The position numbers and the translations under genes are program-made. Below are positions 63,185-64,000 of a stretch of 64,000 nt of DNA, piece after piece (the stretch's first letter is position 1; each line of letters opens with the position of its first letter). Source of the stretch: Fratercula arctica (taxonomy: Eukaryota; Chordata; Aves; Charadriiformes; Alcidae); assembly GCA_947846985.1 (NCBI GenBank), contig CANTUZ010000005.1, positions 52,851,389 to 52,915,388 on the forward strand. The letters are read 5' to 3'. The notes under the pieces are model-generated. The model did no database searches, was not told the origin of the DNA, and worked only from the letters and a program-made list of their open reading frames with translations.

Positions 63185-63213
63185 TTCTCAAACACTTTGC
63201 ATGTGTTTGAGAA
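63185..63213. repeat. Perfect 11-bp inverted repeat
   Basis: TTCTCAAACAC (63185-63195) and GTGTTTGAGAA (63203-63213) are perfect reverse complements around a 7-base loop (TTTGCAT). No family was recognised. Confidence 0.75.
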
Positions 63214-64000
63214 CTTGATATGAAATTTACAGAGGACAAACAATATCACATTTCTGATTTGAACATTGGGAGAGCACTTCAGAACTGAGCCCCTATCAAG
63301 GGGACCATTTAAAAGAAATCAAACTGGTTGCTCTTTGGACAAGTAGTAGTTAGCATGTAGAAACTAGGTGTTAAATATCTTGCTCAACATGTGGAAGATG
63401 ATCACTGCTTGATATTTTGTCTTTTTTAATTTTAGTTTAGTTTTTGACTTGGTTCTTAGGAAATGGGAAAAACACGCTGAAATTAAATTTAAGAGTAACT
63501 GAGAAAAAGGGCACTCTACCTCTTCATTTTTTGGGGACTGTGGATGTTCAGATTCTTGGACTTACGGCCAGTCCCAGTTGATCTTTTTGTTTAAAGATTT
63601 TGGCCTTCCTGAAGCAGCACCACCCACAAATGAATGTAATTCTAATAGAAGACTAAATGGTTTGCTTTCTCCCTTTTAACATCAAAAGTAGTGGTGGGTA
63701 AGCTGGAAGGTATTTTTCCAAGATCCCTGTGTGCTAAGAGTCACCAAAGTGTTTCATATAAACCACCTTAAATAAGTAGGCAAGGCACAGTGAGCTGGAC
63801 ACCTTCTAGGTTCAGCAGTTCCCAAGGACCATGAGACTTCTCTAAAGCTGTTTTTGCACGCCCTTGGTGTTATTAGGTAAATGTTTAGGTTCTGGTGATA
63901 GCAAAGTAGAATGGAGGTCACCATTTAAACCACTTTTCTGGCAGTTTGTATTACTTTTGGTAAAAAAGCATCCTTGAGTTATTTTAATGGTAACTTTAAA

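Larger units (their letters stand above)
38141..64000 (+). other. SLC24A4 intron 2, first 25.9 kb (continues past window)
   Basis: The donor is GTAAGA. No later SLC24A4 exon was recognised: the expected next residues (A-x-HEFP, then the conserved first transmembrane alpha-repeat region) were looked for by eye as CATGA(A/G)TT and CACGA(A/G), without a match in context. The plus strand looks richer in T than A, as is common in sense strands of vertebrate introns. Repeats inside are listed separately. Other open frames are short, domain-free and judged non-coding. Confidence 0.65.

Overview
The window is vertebrate nuclear DNA, most likely from a bird. The only interspersed repeats I can recognise are 5'-truncated CR1 LINE copies, two of them ending in the characteristic ATTCTATG-type 3' repeat. 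There are no mammalian SINEs, no bacterial gene packing, and coding sequence sits in small exons flanked by GT-AG splice sites. Turtles and crocodilians also carry CR1, so 'bird' is an inference.

Layout. Positions 1-34,440 are intergenic and AT-rich, with three CR1 fragments (419-477 minus, 6358-7585 plus, 11188-11348 plus), a compound TA/GATA/CA microsatellite (21311-21417), a poly-A run (19675-19696) and no gene I can support. A CpG island follows at about 34,440-35,940. It holds a two-copy 53-bp tandem repeat, paired homeodomain-like sites, G-rich tracts, several short upstream ORFs and coding exon 1 of a gene on the plus strand. Intron 1 is only 2,455 bp. Coding exon 2 is at 38030-38140. 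From 38141 to the window end is one long intron (over 25.8 kb) with one further CR1 piece, T-runs and a few hairpins and small tandem duplications.

The gene. Exons 1 and 2 join in phase 1 to give a basic N-terminus, one hydrophobic segment, and a short luminal/extracellular stretch with a WRNRRLMA block and two N-glycosylation sequons, ending in NCTEP followed by a split codon starting with G. This order matches, from memory, the N-terminus of SLC24A4 (NCKX4), a K+-dependent Na+/Ca2+ exchanger. The remaining transmembrane exons should lie beyond position 64,000.

I found no sign of an undescribed multi-gene system. The points worth a second look are small: the uORF-rich leader, the choice of start codon, retention of an enamel-linked exchanger in a probably toothless lineage, promoter-proximal repeats, a CR1 copy missing its reverse-transcriptase catalytic box and carrying a 23-base G run, and several near-perfect hairpins.
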